A stretch of 13,277 nt of DNA from an archaeon UBA55 (GTDB lineage: Archaea > Undinarchaeota > Undinarchaeia > Undinarchaeales > Undinarchaeaceae), in NCBI GenBank assembly GCA_002495465.1, contig DAFN01000019.1, forward strand, positions 13,182 through 26,458, written 5' to 3'. The position numbers were made by a program, and so were the translations under genes. This document shows positions 12,971 to 13,277 of the stretch, piece by piece; positions within the stretch are counted from its first letter, which is position 1; each line of letters starts with the position of its first letter. Under the pieces are notes generated by a model. That model saw only the letters and a list, made by a program, of their open reading frames with translations. It had not been told where the DNA came from and did not search any database.

Positions 12971-13277
12971 TATTTCCGTTCTATTCTGTCCACCACGTAC
13001 TCGGCAAAGGAAAGGCTTGCAGTAAGTCCTGGTGAAACAGCATTTAGTATGTGTGTTGCATCATCCGTGAACTCAACAAGCATATCATTCACTATTTCTC
13101 CCTTCCGATTAACTGGCTGGGCTCTTATTCCTGGTGGGTGCTTCTTCAAATCTCCTCGTTTGACAGATGGACTAATTCTTCGTATTTCCTTAAGAAATGC
13201 CTTCTTTGAGACTGTAACTTTAGCATTTTCTGCCACGAGCTTTCGGAAGCTTTTCCCAAAGAGGAGTCGCAGGAAAT
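12970..13277 (-). CDS. lhgO: L-2-hydroxyglutarate dehydrogenase/oxidase-like FAD protein (C-terminal part)
   Basis: The frame stays open to the window edge, so the 5' part is missing; 101 codons are visible. The segment PPGIRAQPVNRKGEIVNDM followed by HILNAVSPGLTASLSFAEYVVDRI matches the C-terminal end of LhgO-type flavoproteins of the DAO superfamily. Those have a G-x-R-A-Q, (V/L)-(D/N)-R-x-G, N-A-x-S-P-(A/G) pattern around the FAD and substrate site. Members oxidise L-2-hydroxyglutarate to 2-oxoglutarate, passing electrons to the membrane or to oxygen. The GTG at 13236 is not taken as the start because the same frame continues upstream with compatible sequence. The exact substrate is not certain from this part alone. 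Confidence 0.8.
   Translation of the reverse strand, partial: FLRLLFGKSFRKLVAENAKVTVSKKAFLKEIRRISPSVKRGDLKKHPPGIRAQPVNRKGEIVNDMLVEFTDDATHILNAVSPGLTASLSFAEYVVDRIERK

Noticed and set aside
1..13277. CRISPR array, insertion sequence or replication origin
   Set aside because: No regularly spaced direct repeats, transposase-like protein, terminal inverted repeats or origin-like repeat cluster were seen by eye.

Overview
The window is archaeal. It encodes a TFE-family transcription initiation factor, a class I lysyl-tRNA synthetase, an archaeal site-2 protease and an Lrp/AsnC-type stand-alone ligand-binding domain. Most transcription units start with a TATA-like box about 24-29 nt upstream of the start codon, the arrangement expected of leaderless archaeal mRNAs. 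Genes are packed tightly, with ATGA overlaps and stops that touch the next promoter, and several proteins have under 60 residues. This would suit a compact, possibly DPANN-like genome, but I cannot assign a lineage from this sequence alone.

Layout. (1) 1-3384: the 3' part of a large, sequon-rich surface protein that ends in a membrane anchor and a cytoplasmic OB-fold. It is convergent with a two-gene ABC-2 exporter (permease and ATPase, minus strand). (2) 3478-6668: an envelope-polysaccharide block on the plus strand (membrane-anchored 270-aa protein, then two paralogous Wzy-like polymerases). It is bracketed by tRNA-Gly(GCC) on the plus strand and tRNA-Val(UAC) on the minus strand. (3) 6718-7876, minus strand: a GC-rich hairpin, a 58-aa protein with a strong Shine-Dalgarno, and a TFE homologue carrying a 120-residue histone-H1-like basic tail. 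(4) 7949-11202: an S2P protease and LysRS diverge from one palindromic TATA box. LysRS is followed by an Lrp-type domain protein and a 33-aa membrane microprotein. (5) 11184-12753, minus strand: two tandem CPBP (CAAX-protease-like) membrane proteins, one of them degenerate, then a coiled-coil protein, and upstream a 52-aa membrane protein. (6) 12795-13277, minus strand: a 47-aa cysteine-rich protein and the C-terminal end of an L-2-hydroxyglutarate dehydrogenase-like flavoprotein that runs off the window.

How the parts fit. A sequon-rich ectodomain, two polysaccharide polymerases and an ABC-2 exporter lie within 6.6 kb. This suggests a cell-surface glycan and glycoprotein neighbourhood, although the exporter's substrate is unknown. 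The remaining genes are core information processing and membrane proteolysis. The most unusual items are the H1-tailed TFE, the glycoprotein with a cytoplasmic OB-fold, the exactly symmetric divergent TATA box, and the intact/degenerate CPBP pair with its coiled-coil partner.
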